Shown one piece after another: positions 22,562 through 36,085 of a stretch of DNA of 64,000 bases. The position numbers and the translations under genes are program-made. The stretch covers positions 4,050,609-4,114,608 of the forward strand of contig CM029119.1 in assembly GCA_016859345.1 (NCBI GenBank), read 5' to 3'. Source of the stretch: Istiophorus platypterus (lineage: Eukaryota > Chordata > Actinopteri > Istiophoriformes > Istiophoridae). Numbering within the stretch: the first letter of the stretch is position 1; every line of letters starts with the position of its first letter. The notes below the pieces were generated by a model. That model was not told the origin of the DNA and did no database searches. It worked only from the letters and a program-made list of their open reading frames with translations.

Positions 22562-23809
22562 GGAATCTGCCACTAAAAATACATGCTATGGTATTTTACA
22601 TTTTATTAGTCCAGTTTGATAAGACCTACTTTAGGATGCTCACAGTCTTTCTGAAAACTAAACGAGCTACAAGAGAACATATAACCAGGGTTCTGAGCAA
22701 CATCATCTGAGAGATGCACAGGCATGTGGGGCTAAAATCACACTAAGATGACTGAGAGTTAATGAGTAAACCAATATCAGGACTGGTACCATAAATTGCA
22801 AAAAATCATCAGAATATTAAGTGCAAAATTTTCCCTATACTAAAAAGGAAAGCACCCTGTTAGCTAGGGGTGTAAAATTAGCCATTCTCATCTATAGGCC
22901 TGGATCTTAATAGGTTGGTTTTGAACAGAGAATGTGAAGGAAGAAATGTCTGTTTTAAGACACCTTGCACTGATTCCCCCTATGCATGGTTTTTCAGTCT
23001 GTATTGAAATGTTTGTCTGTCTTTGTAATCAAAGTTTGTTTTGAGTATTAGTGTGTGACTTCGTGACAGCTGACAGGTGGTTGGCAGTTTTGGTTAGAAA
23101 TGCACCACAGTATCATGCTTATGTATTTTTTTCTATGAAAGAATGAACACATGTTGAGAGCCTCTTTTTATAATTATGAGATTATGATAAAAAAAATACA
23201 ATTGTCTAATCAAACCTTGTATGACAGTTTTGTACGAGCTAATCTTTCATTGTTTCCTGTACACTGCAGTCATCATATGTCAAGCGTGTTACATATATGT
23301 TACATGTTTTTAATTTTTATGGTAAACAACATGATTTTCATCCCAGTTGTTATCAATATATTACCAACCCTCCAGCTCCTTGCATGTCCTTGGTTGTTCG
23401 TAAATGGAAAACAATCTTTATAGCAGAAAATTTTACTTTGTTTCATTTACCCTTGAGCTTGGACAATAGAATTTCATTGCTAAAGTATAGCAGCATATTC
23501 TGAATGTGTTGTTCAGTATCATCTGAAACTATGGGATACTAATAGGTTGTTATGTTATTATACGTAACATCAGCTGTGTTTCAGTTCAACTGGATAAGAA
23601 ATTAATCTGTGATGTAGTAGTGGCCCAACAACTGTCTTCAGTCCCCTTGATGTCCTGTTTGTGTCCCTGGTTTGGAGCCTCCAGGGTCACTGCATCCTGC
23701 CAGAGCCACACCCAGATCAGAGGCCTGCAACTCCTGCACCCCCAGCACCTTCTCCACCTGTCATTGATCCACACTCTGGCCAAGAAACCACACAGTGCCC
23801 TTATGAAGC

Positions 23810-23811
<2 letters not shown>

Positions 23812-23862
<51 letters not shown>

Positions 23863-23899
23863 TGTCTGTCTGTCTGTGTCTGTCTGTGTGTGCGTGTGA
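23812..23899. repeat. (GT)n/(TCTG)n compound microsatellite
   Basis: GT run passing into TCTG units and then imperfect GT. Confidence 0.95.
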
Positions 23900-24005
23900 G
23901 TTTGTGTTTGACCCATAGGGTGAACAGGGATGAGAGGTAGCTCCAGATCAGATCAGAGCACTCCAAGAAGGGATAAGCCCTACTTATGCTGCTTTGGGGA
24001 GAGCT

Positions 24006-24010
<5 letters not shown>

Positions 24011-24062
<52 letters not shown>
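24011..24062. repeat. (GT)n microsatellite
   Basis: About 26 uninterrupted GT units, roughly 110 bases downstream of another GT cluster. Confidence 0.95.
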
Positions 24063-24063
<1 letters not shown>

Positions 24064-27000
24064 CATGCAATTTGGTTGTGGTGAGCACTCAGTCCTTTTC
24101 ATATGTATATAGTTTTGATTTTAATGAGCAAGGTGTTTCTTTGACCCCTCCATGTCATAGCTGCAATGAGGTTATTGTGTAGTTGTAAAATGCAGGTCAT
24201 GGTCCACTGATCTACTGAGCCTGTTTCAATTGATTAAGCCTGGAGGCTGTGGCCAGATTTTATATGTGAACTTTGCAGACACACAGTGAATTATTATACT
24301 CATTTTTCACTGAGAATATGGGATGTAAGAACTGTGAGAAGAGGAGTTAGGCAAATTTCACCCTTCAGTTAAATATCAGGCAACAGCTGGTTGTTGTTCT
24401 CCATCAAAACTCATAGCTGAAAATTAAATCAGAAAAAAGGTCTTGGAGTCATTGATACTTGTAATTATGTTTTGACATTCAAAGCACTTTAGACTCAGTT
24501 TAAGAGTTTCCAAAGAACTTCATCAGCACTTCCATTTCATTGTCTCCATGTTTAAAGTTGAAAATGTCTGATCCATTTACGCTATAGACAATATTAGTTG
24601 ACGGACAGCTGGATTTCTTTCAGGGCTTGAATAGGCATCAAGCTATTGTTGTTCAAATCATCCGGACTTGAGAAGATACTGTGTAAGAATATATCTATAA
24701 TTAAAAGAAAAGTCAATGGATTTACTCTAAGAGATATCACAAAAATAAAACAACAAGGTTATAATTCTGTTCCACGTGTTGCAAGTGGTTCGTAGAAATC
24801 CAATAAGACAGCCAACAATTTACATCACATCATTCAAGGGAATTTTGAGTCAGTGTTAAGGTGTGGTGGGACTGAACAAAAAGCAGATTTTTGCCTCATG
24901 TTATTTGCACAAGCTTGACCACTGGACAGATTTTTGAAATTGTGTGTATATTCATTAATTGGCGTCATGATACCTCAGCATAATTACAATTTTTTTTGCT
25001 CAGGTTAAAATGTTTTTTTTTCCTCTTCGCATCACTCGGACAATTCACATTGACTGCATTTTTCCAATAACATTATATGCAGTTGGGCTAGCTTTAAAAT
25101 CTACTTTAAGCTTGGTCTGAGAAAACTTTTAGATGAACACAGATTTTCTTTTTTCTAGTTCATGAATTCACTACATCTCTGCCTCTTATTGCATTTGCTG
25201 ACTGAGGCATAAGAGTTTCCGTGGCTGAATAATATTGAAAGCATCACTAGGAGAAAACATGCTGTTTTTTTTTTTTTTCTGCACAATTTTCTGCCATTAA
25301 AACGTATTATTACACTCAGGCAAGAGTAATTGTATGTGCATGCATGAATGCTCACCAACACATACACACACAGCTGATAGCACCCAATCTCACTGAGCCT
25401 CACCGCCGGACTCTAACCGCTAGAGGCAACAGGTTAATGTCCTGGCACTCAGAGGCAGAGAGTACACAGAAAGATAAATTGTGTGAGTGCATAGGACAGA
25501 GAGGGGGATAGATGAGGGGAAAAAAGAGATTAAGACTACCTGCTGGAAAGCCTGTCCTCATTTCCACAGGCTTCCAGACACATCTGCTAGCATTGTTTAA
25601 CATCCCCATTGTAAAAAGAGACGGATTATTGCTCCCCTTGGCCTCTAAGAGGAGGGGGGGAATATGTAACGACATGGACGTTATCCCAGATAAATCTGTT
25701 ATCCAGGGACTGTACAGGGATATCTCTGCAAGGGGATTAGAGACAGAGAGAGTATAGTAATATGGGAGTAATCCCATCCAGTTTCCTGTTTCACCTTTTA
25801 TAAAACTGCTGTCATGGAAGGAGTGACCTCACCTCATGATAATATGTCTATAAGGGGGCGTTTGTAAAATGTAACAGCCCATTTCAGGGTTCATACACAT
25901 TTTCCTCTAATGCTAAACAGTGCTCATATGGAGTTGTTGAAGTAATTATGTGCTCTGTCTGTCTTCAAGCTTTCATTTGATGACAATAAAAAAAGGACTT
26001 TGTTATGGATGTGAAGTGATTTAACATTTTGAACTGTTTGGATTTCTCATATTTAAACAATAGGACTTTTGTTCACACTCATTATCATTCATTTATTTGC
26101 TTCAACTGACCCATAAGCTTTCCATCTGACAGTGTTTTTCTAGCAGAACATAGAAGCTCATAGAACACAAAGCTAACATGTTGAATATTAGCCTATATTT
26201 ACATGTCAGATCAAATAAATGGGCTATGTTTAATCAGAATTTATCATGCATGGCTAAACTAGAGTAGGGATTGGGTTTTCCCTCTGCATCATGTACTGAC
26301 GCTAAATGAGTTTACCTAACTTTTATCAAATTTAGATACCAGGATTCCTCCTACAAGCGCTGATGAGGGAAATATTTGAGTCATTCCCCTCACAGTAACT
26401 TTGAAATCTACTCATGTGGGGATAGGGGATGATTAATTTCTTTTCAGGGCAAAGCAGGATTTTTGAATGTTCCCAAATCTGGATCATATTCTCTCAACTA
26501 GTTCTCAGCAGTATTCTTAAATCAGATTCCTGTGTCTATTGTTCTGACACTGTGACGTTATTACAGCTCTAGCCATTGTTCAATAGTCAATTGCGCCCGT
26601 TCGGTGTGATCCCCATGTCCAACTTTCCTCCCAAATATTGTCCACAATCCACATATCACCATCTGGTCTCTCCCTGATCTCCTCTTTTTACACAGTCTCT
26701 GGTCCAGACATTAACATGAAGCCAGAGTATAAAGTATTGTGTAGGGGACACAAGGGGACACACACAGGGAATCCCATATGGGGGTGTCTCTCCATCAGTG
26801 GTTAGCAATAAGTGTTTAAAGCATAATATGGCTGTCTATTCACTGTTCTGCAATTCAGCTAGGTCTGCTTATGTGTTTGAGTACTTTCCTTTGTCTTAAA
26901 TATTATTTTATGGCCTAGTCTCTCCAGAACCTGCCGCAGCATCCATACATCTGAATAACATCTGGCTGCTAGAAGTTTGGTGACTACTCACAGGTCTAGT

Positions 27001-27623
27001 TGGTGAACTACCGACAAGCTAACTAGCTGGGACGTTTAGCACTGTGATGAGCTACAAAGATATTATTCAAAAGATAGTACTGGAGTATTCACTCCCGTTT
27101 CATCCATTTTCTTGAGGAGATGATTATACTTCAACAGAGAAGGCCGTAAAAAAGTTAACGGTGAAACAAAGCTAGTAAACAAAAATATCTTATTCCACTC
27201 TGGTTGCTCTTATTCCCCATTCCCGCAAAGGTCAGCACTGTCATGACAGGCCCACCAAAGATGATCTCAACACAAAAATTAATGTAGATTTACTTAGTCC
27301 ATACAAGTGAAATCACCAACTGTTGTGATTCCTTTAGAATTTGTGTTTTTATTTTGTCTGCAGCCTCTCTTTCAATTCCTGTATTGGACAGCAGTATGAA
27401 GTCAAAAAAAGAACAATTTACGACAGTTATTCATTCACCGGTTTTTCTACTTTGTGTTGGGCACCACAGGACAATAAACAAATGTCCCAAATTTCTGTTG
27501 TTGCCCCAGTGGCCTCAAGTCAACCCGACACCCCACGACTCCTAATTATACAGTGAAAATAATCCTGTCTTGTAAAGAGGTTAAGCATGAAGGGCAGCTT
27601 TACACATCTTTTCCTTGTGGCCC

Positions 27624-27624
<1 letters not shown>

Positions 27625-27660
<36 letters not shown>

Positions 27661-27707
27661 TGTGTGTGTGTGTGAGTGTGTGTGTGTTTGAGTGTGTGTT
27701 TGTGTGT

Positions 27708-27778
<71 letters not shown>

Positions 27779-27779
27779 T
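27625..27779. repeat. (GT)n microsatellite, interrupted
   Basis: A 155-base GT tract with a central GAGTGTGTGT and TTTGTG variant zone. It is the longest simple repeat in the window and lies 0.4 kb left of the L2-like element. Confidence 0.95.
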
Positions 27780-29977
27780 GAGTGCCTATGCCTGTGTTCC
27801 CATGTGGATGCCAGTTGCAGGGAATGTATTCCCACTGCGACAGAAGCTGACTGAGCTGTGACATATGCTGCTCCTACCTAATGGACACACACAGAGAGAC
27901 ACTGCTCACTTGTATGGACACAGTAAACAGACTCACAAACATACACGGCCTTATCAGTTGTCGGACTACTTACACACTCTGTTGTCTTTATGATGACTCA
28001 TTTACAGTCAGTGACAGAAGGTTATTGAGGACAATCCTTTGAGTACGCTTACCATTGCCGATTTTATTGTGTAACGGTTAACTGCAGAACCAGAGGCAAG
28101 ATAAGACTGGATAGATGATCTGCATCTAATATACAAACCCCAACTTGTATAATTATCCACATTGAAAGACAGCTACAAAGTCATTGTCTTGCTACCCACA
28201 AATGTGGAGTCGGTGTTTACATATGCAAAGACGATGTCGGACTCCGTAGTTTTCTCTGGGCTCCTGCCGAATTTGACCAGTGACAATATGTACAGCCGCG
28301 TATCATCGTTCCATCAGTAGATGTCCAGGTGGTGTCCAGCAAACGACATTGGCTTTATAGACAACTGGCGGACTTTTTGGGGAAGACCTGGTCTGATTAG
28401 GAGAGATGGCTACACCCCACTATGGATGGAGCAGCTCTCATATCTAGAAATCTGTACAAGTCTATAAGAAAACCAAAACCATGACAACCCAGAGTTGAGA
28501 CCAGGAAGCAGAGTTGTAGTCTTACACACTTCTCTGTGCCTCCATTACTGCTGTCACCCACTCAATACCCCATAGAGACTGTATCTGCTCCTGACCACCT
28601 AAATTAATTAACTCAAAAACATGCAGAAGAAGAGCTGTACCGAATAACCTCATAAAAACTAAGACCACCAATACTGAAACACAGCAAAGTAGGAGAATTA
28701 AATGTGGACTCTTAACATTAGATCATTTCCATCCAAAGCTGTATTAGTTAAAGATCTGATATCCGATCATCATATTTTTGTATTTTTTCTTACTGAGACC
28801 TGGCTGTCTCATGATGACTTTGTTAGCTCAAATGAATCCACTCCCCATTCATATTAATACTCATATTCCTAGAGACACTGGCCGAGGAGGTGGAGTTGCA
28901 GCCATTTTCAACTCAAGCCTGTTAATCAACCCTAAACCTAACATCAGTCATGACTCATTTGAAAGCCTGATTCTTTGTCCTCCACACTCTACCTGGAAAA
29001 CTTTAAAGCCTGTTCTTTGTACTTTGTTATAGTGAACCATGTTCCTGGACCATACTCTCAGTTTCTACCTGAATTCACAGTTTTTATCAACCTCACACAT
29101 TAGTACAGACAAAATACTTATTGTAGGCGATTTCAATATTCATGTTGACGTTGATAGTGATGCCTCAGCACTGCGTTAATCTCACTTTTTGACTCAGTTG
29201 GCTTTGCCCTTTGCCCTCTGCCTTTACCTTTATCGACCTATGGCATAAAAATTGAACACTTAATCATCTTTCCACAGAATCTTCTTCTCTCTGACCATTG
29301 TTTAATAACCTTTGAACTTCTATTACTGGCAATTAGGCAAAAATGTCTTTACTAGATGTCTATCTGATAGAGCTGTAGCTAAATTTAAGGAAGTGATTCC
29401 ATCAGTGCTAAATTCACTGCCATATCACAATATAACAGAGAACTTGTAAGCTAAGTTTAGCCCCTCTGGAATTGATCAGCTTATTGATATTGCTTCAGGC
29501 TCAATGAGAACAAGACTTGACTCTATTGCTCCTCTAAAAAAGAAGATAATAGAACAAAGGAAGTTAGCTCCATGGTTTAACTCCCAAACCCATATATTAA
29601 AGCAAACAACACGAAAACTTGAAAGGACATGGTGCTCAGCTAAACTGAAACAATCCCGCTTAGCCGGGCATGATAGTCTTAAAATAAAGGCCCTCAGCAG
29701 CCAGAGCAACCTATTACTCATCTTTAATAGAGGAAAATAAAAACAACCCTAGGTTTCTTTTCAACACTGTAGCCAGGCTGACCGAGAGTCATAGCTCGAT
29801 CGATCCATGTATTCCTATAGCTCTCAGTAGCAATGATTTCATGAGCTTCATTAATGATAAAATTGAGACAAATTGCCCTCTTCCTGCCCCCAATCTGCTC
29901 TTAGTTTTCTTTAATCACAGAAGCATTAGAAGAAGTTGTAAAACCCAATATATACTTAGACAGTTTCTCTCGTATTA

Positions 29978-30300
29978 GTGGTCTTTTCATCTAAACCATC
30001 AACCTGTCTCTTAGACACCATCCCAACCAGGCTGCTTAAGGAAGTTCTACTCTTAGTTAGCAGTTCTCTTATCGCTCTTAGTTGCTTTAAGTCCTACTTA
30101 TCAGATCGATTTCAATTTGTGCACATTAACGATGAATCCTCCATCTACTCAAAAGTTAGTCACGGTGTTCCACAAGGTTCAGTGCTTGGACCAGTTCTAG
30201 TCACCATATATATGCTTCCCTTAGGCAATATTATCAGGAAACACTCCATAAACTTCTTATGTTTTGCAGATGACACCCAATCACCGATCAATGAAGCCAG
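29978..30300 (+). pseudogene. Reverse transcriptase fragment of the L2-like element
   Basis: A frame open from 29978 to about 30300 contains the GVPQGSVLGP motif and the catalytic box as FADD. The upstream palm motifs are missing: the frame jumps from LLKEVLLLVSSSLIAL straight to CFKSYLSDRF. It is part of the larger element and is not a host gene. Confidence 0.85.
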
Positions 30301-30811
30301 ATGCTAAACTTCAAGCATTTATTCAGGATATAAAGATCTGGATGACCAGGAACTTCGTACTATTGGACTCAGATGGTTAGAACTGGCTCAGGCTTGTCTG
30401 AACCATCCCCTCACTATGCAGCTATAAACCTAGATTGCTGGGGGGCTTCCCATGATGCACCTTTCCTCTGCCTCCTCCTCTCTCCCTGTGCATATAATAA
30501 CTCAAAAATGCTTGTTACTAACTGTCCTTCCTCTCTCCTATAGTTTTGTGCTTCCTCATCTCTCTCCTCTTCCTCCTGTTGCTTTCTGCAGGTTTTTTCT
30601 GATGCTCCTGAGTCTGGATCCATGGCTGCAGATCAACCTACTGCCCCATGAGCCTGATCAACACTCACTGCTTTAATTATTATGATTATTACTGTTACCA
30701 TTTCATTTAGTCCTATCAGTAATATTATCAGCAATGTTAGTATAACTACAGTATATAAAGCTATTAGTCTCATTGTTGTGCTATGCTCTCTCTCCTCCAT
30801 CCTGCCCCCCG

Positions 30812-30849
<38 letters not shown>

Positions 30850-30888
30850 TCTCTCTCCCTCTCTCTCACTCTTGCTCTCTCTCTCAAC
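30812..30888. repeat. (TC)n tract inside the LINE 3' UTR
   Basis: Expanded CT/TC tract just before CAACCCAGCCGGTCGAGGCA, a conserved 3'-UTR block of the element. It seems to be an internal microsatellite of this LINE family that has grown. Confidence 0.85.
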
Positions 30889-33800
30889 CCAGCCGGTCGA
30901 GGCAGACGCCCCCACCCCCCCACCCACCCACCATGAGCCAGGATCTGTTCAATGTTTCTACCTGTTAAAAGGGAGTTTTTCATTGCCGCTGTCACCAAGT
31001 GCTGCTCATGGGGGAAATGTTGGGTCTCTGTAATTAATAACTATAAAGAGTCTGGTATAGACCTGCTCTATATGAAAAGTGCCTTGAGAGCCCTATATAA
31101 ATGAAACAGAATTGCACTGAATTGAAACTGGCCTCAAGTCATAGTAGTCAAGTGCCAAATCCAGTCCTTTCAGTTAGTTTAGTTCCTGAATTAAAGCAAT
31201 GAGTTCTTCACCCAATTTTTCTGGATTTAGACTTAAAGCTTCACTGATTAATTATTATTACCGCTGTTAAAAATTTATACATGTATATGATTAGCCTTGG
31301 CAGAGACAACATACCTTTCTTAGATCAACACATAGACATGTCATAGCCAGAAGAGAACAGGTGTAGTGAATAACTTTACCAATGTCTGTCACGTCAGTGA
31401 GTCAGTATAAACAACAGTAGGACCCTGGATGGTCCAGGACTGCACGTGAATGAACTTCAGTCATTATTAATGTTGTTATGTCCACCTGTTTTTCACAAAT
31501 AAAATGAAACAGACAAGGGGGAACTGTTTTCCCCAAGAACAAGTTCTGGCCATTTTTTCTATTTCCCAGAAATATTGAGTGGCTGGAGGCAGAACCCCCT
31601 CTCCATCAACACTGGACGTGGTTTCTTCCGGTTTCTTCCGGTTTTGAGCTGAAAGTAAACTGAAAGGACTCTAATTTTTTTGTGCAGAACTTGTTTCTTG
31701 TGTTTAAAATTACCTTGTTTTGGGGGGGGACCCGAATGATGCTGTAACTGAGTAGAGTTCTTATGAGGGGTCCACAAGCTCTAAACCTCCTTGGTGGCAT
31801 CAACAAAAACCTCAGGGCATTGCTGCTGGAGACTGGCTACATTCTGGGCCCCTTGTAGTCACTTCATTCGGATTTTATAGGAGAATGCAACAACTCAAAA
31901 TATTCCTTTCTCCAAAGCAGCTTTGCCTCTGAGAAATGGTTGTAGAGCTACAATCCAAATCTGCCAACATTTGCCTACATCCTCATTGAGCAGAAGAGTA
32001 ATAACATCATGCGATTCTAATATACATAAAGGTGCATAACATGTAATTTTAAACTAAACTAATCGAATTAATCTAGAAATATGAGCTATCTGTGTCAGTT
32101 TTCTTCTATTATTTTTTTTGTATGAATTTTCCATGAGAAATAGTCTCCATGACCTTAATATCTCTGTTTGAGGAATATCTAAGATACTCAAAGCCTGCCC
32201 TGCCTTTATCTGCATACACTAATACTCCCACAGAGACCAAAGTGGTTTGCCATTATTTCAGCTGAGCAGAGGAGATCACAGCGAGCAGTTCCTCCATCGA
32301 TCCCCAAGTCTCCTGAGTCCAGCACAGCTTCTACCAATATCCCTGTGGTGACCACTATAGCCAGGCCCCCGTCAGGGCTGATAACAATCCCAAATTCATC
32401 AAATGGTTGTAGGCTGATACATCAGATTTTAAACACATTTATGATGCTTTAACCAGAACACAGTAACTAAGTTATTTCTGACAAAACTGACTTCAAAATG
32501 CAGGAGACATATATGATACATGTGAAAACAGCATGTAAAATAAGCATTAACTACAGAACAATACTAAAAAAAAAAAAAAAACCTAAATGACCGCTGCACC
32601 CTGGTTTAGTAATCTAAACCATAGAAGCTGTCATTGCATTAACTGTACTGGAAACAGCCAGTTACACAGCTAAAGGTAGATGGTGAACCAGGCAACTAAA
32701 GCTAAAATTAAATTTATTCAGTGATTGAGTGATTTTCCCTGGGTGCAGTAGCAATTGAAAAACACTTTGTTTAAAAAAAGAAAGCGACACTAGTGACACT
32801 AATGACACGAGTGGAATTAATGCAATTTTGTGGATTAAGACACATTTCGATTGCTTATTTTCAGTATATCAAATAGTAAAATGTATTCTTAACATTGTTT
32901 TCAATATTTATAATTAGAGTAGACACACAGACACAATATTTCACTCTATGAACTATGGTGTGTAAATAGTAAAAATGAAGCTGATTTTACTAGTTTAACT
33001 AGTTAAAATAAAAAGAAGCTGGAAGAACATATTTCTGATGGATTTTCTGTGAACATTATCCAAAGGTTTGAGATGCAGTATCTAGATGTTTCAGGCCAGG
33101 GTGAGACTGCCCAATTTTACACATCATAGTCTGTTAACAGGTTTTGAGAAGGTCTGCTGCGTATGTGAAAAAAATATGTATAAAGTCTTTTGTGGCTCCC
33201 GACAGGCTCTGTGAAATCTGATAAATCGTTTCAAGTGATGTCACTTGAGTCGATGTTGGCTGAGGCTGGAGACAGCACGTACAAAAACAATACAAATCCG
33301 GGGGTATCATGTTTAAAAGAAGTGAGCTTTCCAGACCTCTGTAGCCTGCTCCTCATCTCTGCTTGAGGTCACATTGGCCACCACAAGTAAAACCCACTCA
33401 AATCTCTGTCCAAACTGTTGACAGTCACGTTGCTTTTTGGGTAATGTAGACTCCTGTTTTAACAAGAAGAATGTGTGGAATAAAAAAGGCAATTTGAACT
33501 GTCCATTTTGAGCCCATCAAAGTTATAGGAATGCAATACTAAACTGGTGTGTACTGTATGTGGGTTCAGTGTTAATGATGTTTTGGGTAAAATTATCAGA
33601 AAAAACAACACCAAATGAAGGCATTACATCATTTGCATCTATCAAAAAGTTTGCTGGCCAGTGTGGAATTTTTAAAGATCACTAACTGAACAATCTTTTT
33701 TTCCCCTAGTTTATAGAATAGAAAGTGCGGGAAACATGTTGAAATGTTCCTTTAGTGCTCTAAATGCTTTAAACATCTTCTCATTCCACGAAGAAACCTG

Positions 33801-34070
33801 CTGAATACCAGCTTGGTGAATGGGAGCACATGCACACAACAGAGGCCATGTTCTTACCTCCATTATACAGTGAGGTCCCAGTTACAAAGATTACCCAACA
33901 GCCCACATGGTCTCCATTCACAAATCCAAAATAACCCGTTATGCCCGCAGCGGCAGCACAACCCCAGCCAGCCAATCAAGGAGCAGAGTTCCACCGGCAT
34001 AAACACAACGGTTACCAGCCGCTCTTTTCATAACCAGTGATCCGAGACCTGTTAGTGGCTATGTAAAAGA

Positions 34071-34088
34071 CACACACACACAGGCCCA

Positions 34089-34116
<28 letters not shown>
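34071..34116. repeat. (CA)n microsatellite
   Basis: CA tract interrupted by GGCCCAT. Confidence 0.95.
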
Positions 34117-34119
<3 letters not shown>

Positions 34120-34520
34120 GACCTTTTAGCAAGTACATAAAGAAACATGCTGTCGGCCCTGTGCAACAGAACAAAAGTATTCTTAACAGGCAATTAGGAT
34201 TCCTGCTTTTGTCCTTGTCGATATCCATGCATGCCTTCCCTCTTTCTCCCTTATTCCTCCCATTCCCAGTCTGATCCCCCTCTTCCATCCATGTTGCCCT
34301 ATGCACCCCCTAAACTGAACCTCCTTCAAACCTGTTTACACTGTCACCTCCTGCTAGGACCAAAGAGAAAGAGTCCAAAAGCGACAGGACACCAGAACAA
34401 CTTAAACAAGGACCAGCAGAGGAATGTGTAGTGGTGTGACTAAAGGTAACGCTTAAGGCTTTTCAAAAGCTGAAAATCTGTAGGTTACCGGTAAGCTACA
34501 GTATATAAATATTGTATGAC

Positions 34521-34760
34521 AGGCAGTCTGGTCGTCACAAAGCCCATTTCACCTTGTGTTTTGATGAGGTGTACCGGTGAAGACTTGTTTTACAGATGCA
34601 GTTTTGCCTTAATGTTTCCCTCGGTGACAATAAGCTTATGTGTTTCACTCCACAAAGCACAAAGAGGCCTATTGAGGTTCTTCCAATTATGTGTATTTTG
34701 TACTTGGCAACAGTCTCTTAGCTCATTTTGTGGTTTTGGTATTCAGTATATTAAAGTCAA
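34521..34760 (+). repeat. Diverged duplicated block, copy 1
   Basis: Shares ordered blocks with 35848-36085: AAAGCCCATTTCACCTTGTG, GATGAGGTG, TTTTGCCTTAATGTTTCCCT, GGTGACA and, further on, a CAAAG/AGGC segment and TTTTGTACTTGGCAAC. Same orientation, offset about 1.33 kb. The match includes a 2-base indel in the middle, so no shared reading frame is preserved. Confidence 0.65.
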
Positions 34761-35847
34761 ACTAAAATTTGAATTATCATCATTTTTTGTGGAGGAGAAT
34801 ATGAACTATAATGTTATTAGAGCTATTGTGCTTTGGAAAGCAGTGGTCTGTCAGGGCAAGCAGGCCATCTCTTTGATGCAGATCTGAAATATTGGAAAGA
34901 GTGGCTCAGTATTTGGTTTCTTGGGTCACACAGGGTGAATCATGAAGACTTTGGTGATCCAAAGCAACAACATGAGGTTGAGAGTGCTGATTTTAAGTGA
35001 AATATCTCAATAACTATACAATGGATTCCCATGAAAGTTATTCATATACTGCTCAGGATGAATTGTAATAGCGTTGCTGATCCTTAATTGCTGATCTTTA
35101 ATCCAGAGCCATCATCAGGTGAAAATTTTCATTTGTCCAGTACTGTGGTTTACAACCAGATACCTGCACTACTAGAGGCCTAAATGTTAGCCTAAATATT
35201 AGCATACTAAAACAAATAAACTAAAATGCTTGGAATGGTAAACACCAGTATGTTAGTCTTGTCGTAGTGTAAATATGTACCATGCTGACAATAGCATTTA
35301 AATCAAAGTATCATTTTGCCAAAGTTCAGCTTCACTAGCATGAGGATTATCGATTCTGTTCACTAACAATGGACATTGTGAAAGTGTCACATTTGAAGAC
35401 ACCTTTGACCAATAATGATTTATCTATTCGAAAGTCAGACCTTTTCCATTAACTGCCATTTTTCAGAATCATTTTTCAGATGTACGCCACGGCTATTCTG
35501 GTTAATATTAAGCACTATTGCTCTCAATAAAATGTAACATATTTTAAAAATGAATTCAAGAAGAAGACTAAATTTTGAAATGAGATATGTTGTCCAAAGA
35601 GGTCCCAAGTTGAGAATACCCTCATGCAAGCCAAAAGACTAAAACTTGAAATAAAATGTTTTATTCTTGAAAATTATAAGTTTAAAATAGGTGTTAAAGA
35701 ACTCAAATATAGATAAAATTAAACACAAATAAGGCAAGACACACTTTAAGACACTGAGACTTTCAAATACAATCAATACTCAAAACTAGTCAGACTAGGT
35801 TTAGATCTAAATATAAGATTATCACAGTGAATAGGAGTAGGATAAGC

Positions 35848-36085
35848 AGTCAGGTAATGTCCTTAAAGCCTATTTCACCTTCAGTTTTCATGAGGTGCAC
35901 TAGTGAACCCGTTTTGGAGACGCAATTTTGCTTTAATGTTTCCCCTGGTGACAGTGATTTTATGATTTACTCCAAACAGCTCAAGGAGGCCTTTTGTTAT
36001 CGACTGGCTTTATTATTATTTTGTGCTCAAAGGCAACCTTTTGGTTCTCTGTTATTGTTGAATACAGCATGTTTAAACATCAATA
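35848..36085 (+). repeat. Diverged duplicated block, copy 2
   Basis: Counterpart of 34521-34760: AAAGCCTATTTCACCTTCAG, CATGAGGTG, TTTTGCTTTAATGTTTCCCC, GGTGACA, then AAGGAGGCC and TTTTGTGCTCAAAGGCAAC. It is either an old local duplication or two copies of an unrecognised interspersed repeat. Confidence 0.65.

Larger units (their letters stand above)
19244..28160. other. Gene-free stretch upstream of hs3st3
   Basis: No coding exon is supported. The contents are a short MITE (22425-22561), three GT microsatellite clusters (23812-23899, 24011-24062, 27625-27779) and unique AT-rich DNA. Candidate conserved stretches by composition are about 22130-22330 and 25380-25780. Open frames here run through simple repeats or lack splice context. 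Confidence 0.6.
28160..31130 (+). mobile_element. Decayed L2-like non-LTR retrotransposon
   Basis: Remnants in one orientation: an endonuclease segment (around 28710-29340) with blocks NIRSFPSKAVLVKDLISDH, TETWLSHDDFV and HIPRDTGRGGGVAAIFNSS; the linker PLKKKIIEQRKLAPWFNSQT (29526-29585); and reverse transcriptase pieces SYLSDRFQFVHINDESS, GVPQGSVLGPVL and the FADDTQ box (30090-30280). The 3' UTR includes a TC tract, and the tail ends at about 31130 in AATTGCACTGAATTGAA. Reading frames are broken by stops and frameshifts. The order of motifs is that of the fish L2/CR1 group. Two internal deletions are inferred (see findings). The left edge is approximate. Not functional. Confidence 0.85.

Noticed and set aside
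23586..24182. Frames with long Cys-Val or His-Thr runs (also 12586-12822, 14955-15140, 27581-27861, 41795-42028)
   Set aside because: These are translations of GT/CA microsatellites, not proteins.
28778..30307. Open frames around 28.8-30.3 kb as host genes
   Set aside because: They are pieces of endonuclease and reverse transcriptase from a decayed L2-like LINE.
30633..31033. Ser-Leu-rich or Arg-Glu-rich frames at 30.6-31.0 kb
   Set aside because: Translation of the TC tract in the LINE 3' UTR.
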